The position numbers and the translations under genes are program-made. DNA of 12,303 nucleotides from CAYFMS01 sp964462325. GTDB taxonomy: Bacteria; Patescibacteriota; Patescibacteriia; UBA9934. The notes below the pieces were generated by a model. It made no database searches, was not told the DNA's origin, and saw only the letters and a list, made by a program, of their open reading frames with translations. This document shows positions 11,432 through 12,303 of the stretch, piece after piece. Every line of letters begins with the position of its first letter. Positions within the stretch are counted from its first letter, which is position 1. The DNA is taken from assembly GCA_964462325.1 (NCBI GenBank), contig CAYWYQ010000025.1:1-12303 (forward strand), written 5' to 3'.

Positions 11432-12303
11432 CTAATTAGACGACTTTTTCTGCTTAAAATCTTTCATCGCCAATCCTGCTGCCACGGAAAAACGCGGGCC
11501 GATTTCATCAAGTACTGGACGTAATTCCTTTGGTGAAACGACACGTGCCCAAGGATCTCCTAAATAGACATTCATATTTACCGCCTCTGTTACTAATGGA
11601 TCTAAGTACGGCAAATGTGCAGATCCTCCCGTAATAATGATCTTTTCGATCGAATCATGCTCATGAAATTGTTGCTGGCCATATTGATTAATGGAATAAC
11701 GAATCTCGTGTAAAATAGGTGCCATTACCTCTTGAAGTCCCGGTGGCATCTCTGTTCCATCTGCATAGGATAGGTCTTGCTTGATCTGCTCTGCATCTTC
11801 TATGGACACTCCCATTTGCTTTGCCAGCCTATCTGTAATCACTGCTCCGCCTACCTTAACACTCCGATGCAAATACGGTATACCTTCCTGAGCAATAGTA
11901 ATATTTGTTCGTTCATATCCAATATCAACGATCATAACTCTGGACTTATCATTCCCAATCAATGATCGAATCAGCGCGAATGCCTCTGTTTCAAGCGAAA
12001 CAAGCTTGAGTCCTGCCCCTTTAAAAATATCGACGTATTTTTGGACCATTTTTTTTGATGATCCCGAAACAAGAACTCGAATATGTTTGCGTATTTTCGA
12101 CTTCTCACCGAGGGGAATAAAGGCATCAGTCTTTCTTTGTGCTTCCTTTTCTTCTTTCTTTTTTGGCAAGATCGATGCCTTTGGGAGTAAATCTTTATCT
12201 AATATCGTTGAATCTAAAATCATTTCTTCAAGCGGTAAGGGAAGGAGTTTTGAAACTTGGGCCTCAATCATTTTTTGTACATCAACTTCTGCATTTTTTG
12301 GTT
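11432..12303 (-). CDS. pilM: Type IV pilus assembly protein PilM, N-terminus beyond the window
   Basis: PilM is a cytoplasmic actin/FtsA-like ATPase that couples the inner-membrane PilN/PilO platform to the pilus machine. About 289 residues are visible. The frame stays open to the window edge (PKNAEVDVQK precedes the first internal Met), so the Met at 12271 is not the true start and the N-terminal part is missing. Seen: the membrane-proximal LPLPLEEM motif typical of PilM, a Lys/Glu-rich insertion of about 30 residues, MIVDIGYERTNITI (the phosphate-binding strand-turn of actin folds), SVKVGGAVITDRLA, then ITGGSAHLPYLDPLV and a closing AAGLAMKDF. PilN/PilO are not in the part seen; the genes after pilM are a receiver, a pseudopilin and pilD. 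The stop lies three bases before the receiver ATG. Confidence 0.92.
   Translation of the reverse strand, partial: PKNAEVDVQKMIEAQVSKLLPLPLEEMILDSTILDKDLLPKASILPKKKEEKEAQRKTDAFIPLGEKSKIRKHIRVLVSGSSKKMVQKYVDIFKGAGLKLVSLETEAFALIRSLIGNDKSRVMIVDIGYERTNITIAQEGIPYLHRSVKVGGAVITDRLAKQMGVSIEDAEQIKQDLSYADGTEMPPGLQEVMAPILHEIRYSINQYGQQQFHEHDSIEKIIITGGSAHLPYLDPLVTEAVNMNVYLGDPWARVVSPKELRPVLDEIGPRFSVAAGLAMKDFKQKKSSN

Noticed and set aside
12269..12271. ATG at 12271 as the start of pilM
   Set aside because: The frame stays open upstream to the window edge and PilM should have roughly 80-100 more residues; this Met is internal.
1..12303. CRISPR array, prophage or full insertion sequence
   Set aside because: There are no regularly spaced repeats beyond the two REP-like units and no cas, integrase, transposase or phage genes.
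1..12303. Recoded TGA (Gly) code
   Set aside because: Two pilus-operon genes end in TGA at tight ATGA overlaps and no conserved gene needs TGA read as an amino acid.

Overview
The window looks like a chromosomal piece of an AT-rich bacterium of the Patescibacteria (Candidate Phyla Radiation), probably a Parcubacteria-type lineage. This rests on gene content: a secreted protein with two copies of the 'GEAWWVNP' surface domain, a 135-residue hypothetical of a type I recall from such genomes, GatC/GatA, a DsbA-type oxidase with one membrane anchor, and a compact type IV pilus operon. TGA serves as a stop codon (two pilus-operon genes end with it), so the recoded TGA=Gly code of Gracilibacteria/Absconditabacteria does not apply. 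No gene has a convincing Shine-Dalgarno sequence. Several have a -10-like box only 6 to 8 bases before the ATG, which suggests leaderless mRNAs.

Layout, left to right: an arginine-deiminase-superfamily hydrolase (22-819, -) and a small two-helix membrane protein (970-1302, -). A tRNA-Ser(GGA) follows (1417-1504, +) with its own terminator, then about 260 bases of non-coding DNA holding two REP-like repeat units (1588-1762). A conserved hypothetical gene (1800-2207, +) converges, with overlapping stop codons, on a pair of minus-strand envelope genes: a secreted Ca-repeat/GEAWWVNP protein (2830-3828) feeding into a two-helix membrane protein with a PH-like tail (2204-2818).

A strong 17-bp terminator (3872-3910) closes a long minus-strand operon: ligA, gatC, gatA, lgt, dsbA-like (9153 down to 3915). 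It combines DNA ligation, tRNA-dependent amidation and maturation of exported proteins (lipidation by Lgt, disulfides by DsbA). The lgt frame stops early. Its missing C-terminal helix is encoded in the -1 frame just after a run of six T, and that frame ends one base before the dsbA start, so lgt carries a frameshift or a base-call error.

On the right is a minus-strand type IV pilus operon: pilM (entering from beyond the window), a degenerate receiver protein, a pseudopilin and the prepilin peptidase pilD, joined by a 3-base gap and two ATGA overlaps.

Between pilD and ligA (9154-9744) lies the most puzzling stretch. The minus strand has a consensus -35, then a nearly continuous series of hairpins, an internal GC-rich terminator-like hairpin and a final intrinsic terminator. 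A 129-codon frame lies inside, but its composition is unlike its neighbours. I read this as a candidate structured non-coding RNA (one of about 520 nt, or a roughly 165-nt sRNA plus a second unit), with a real small protein as the alternative.
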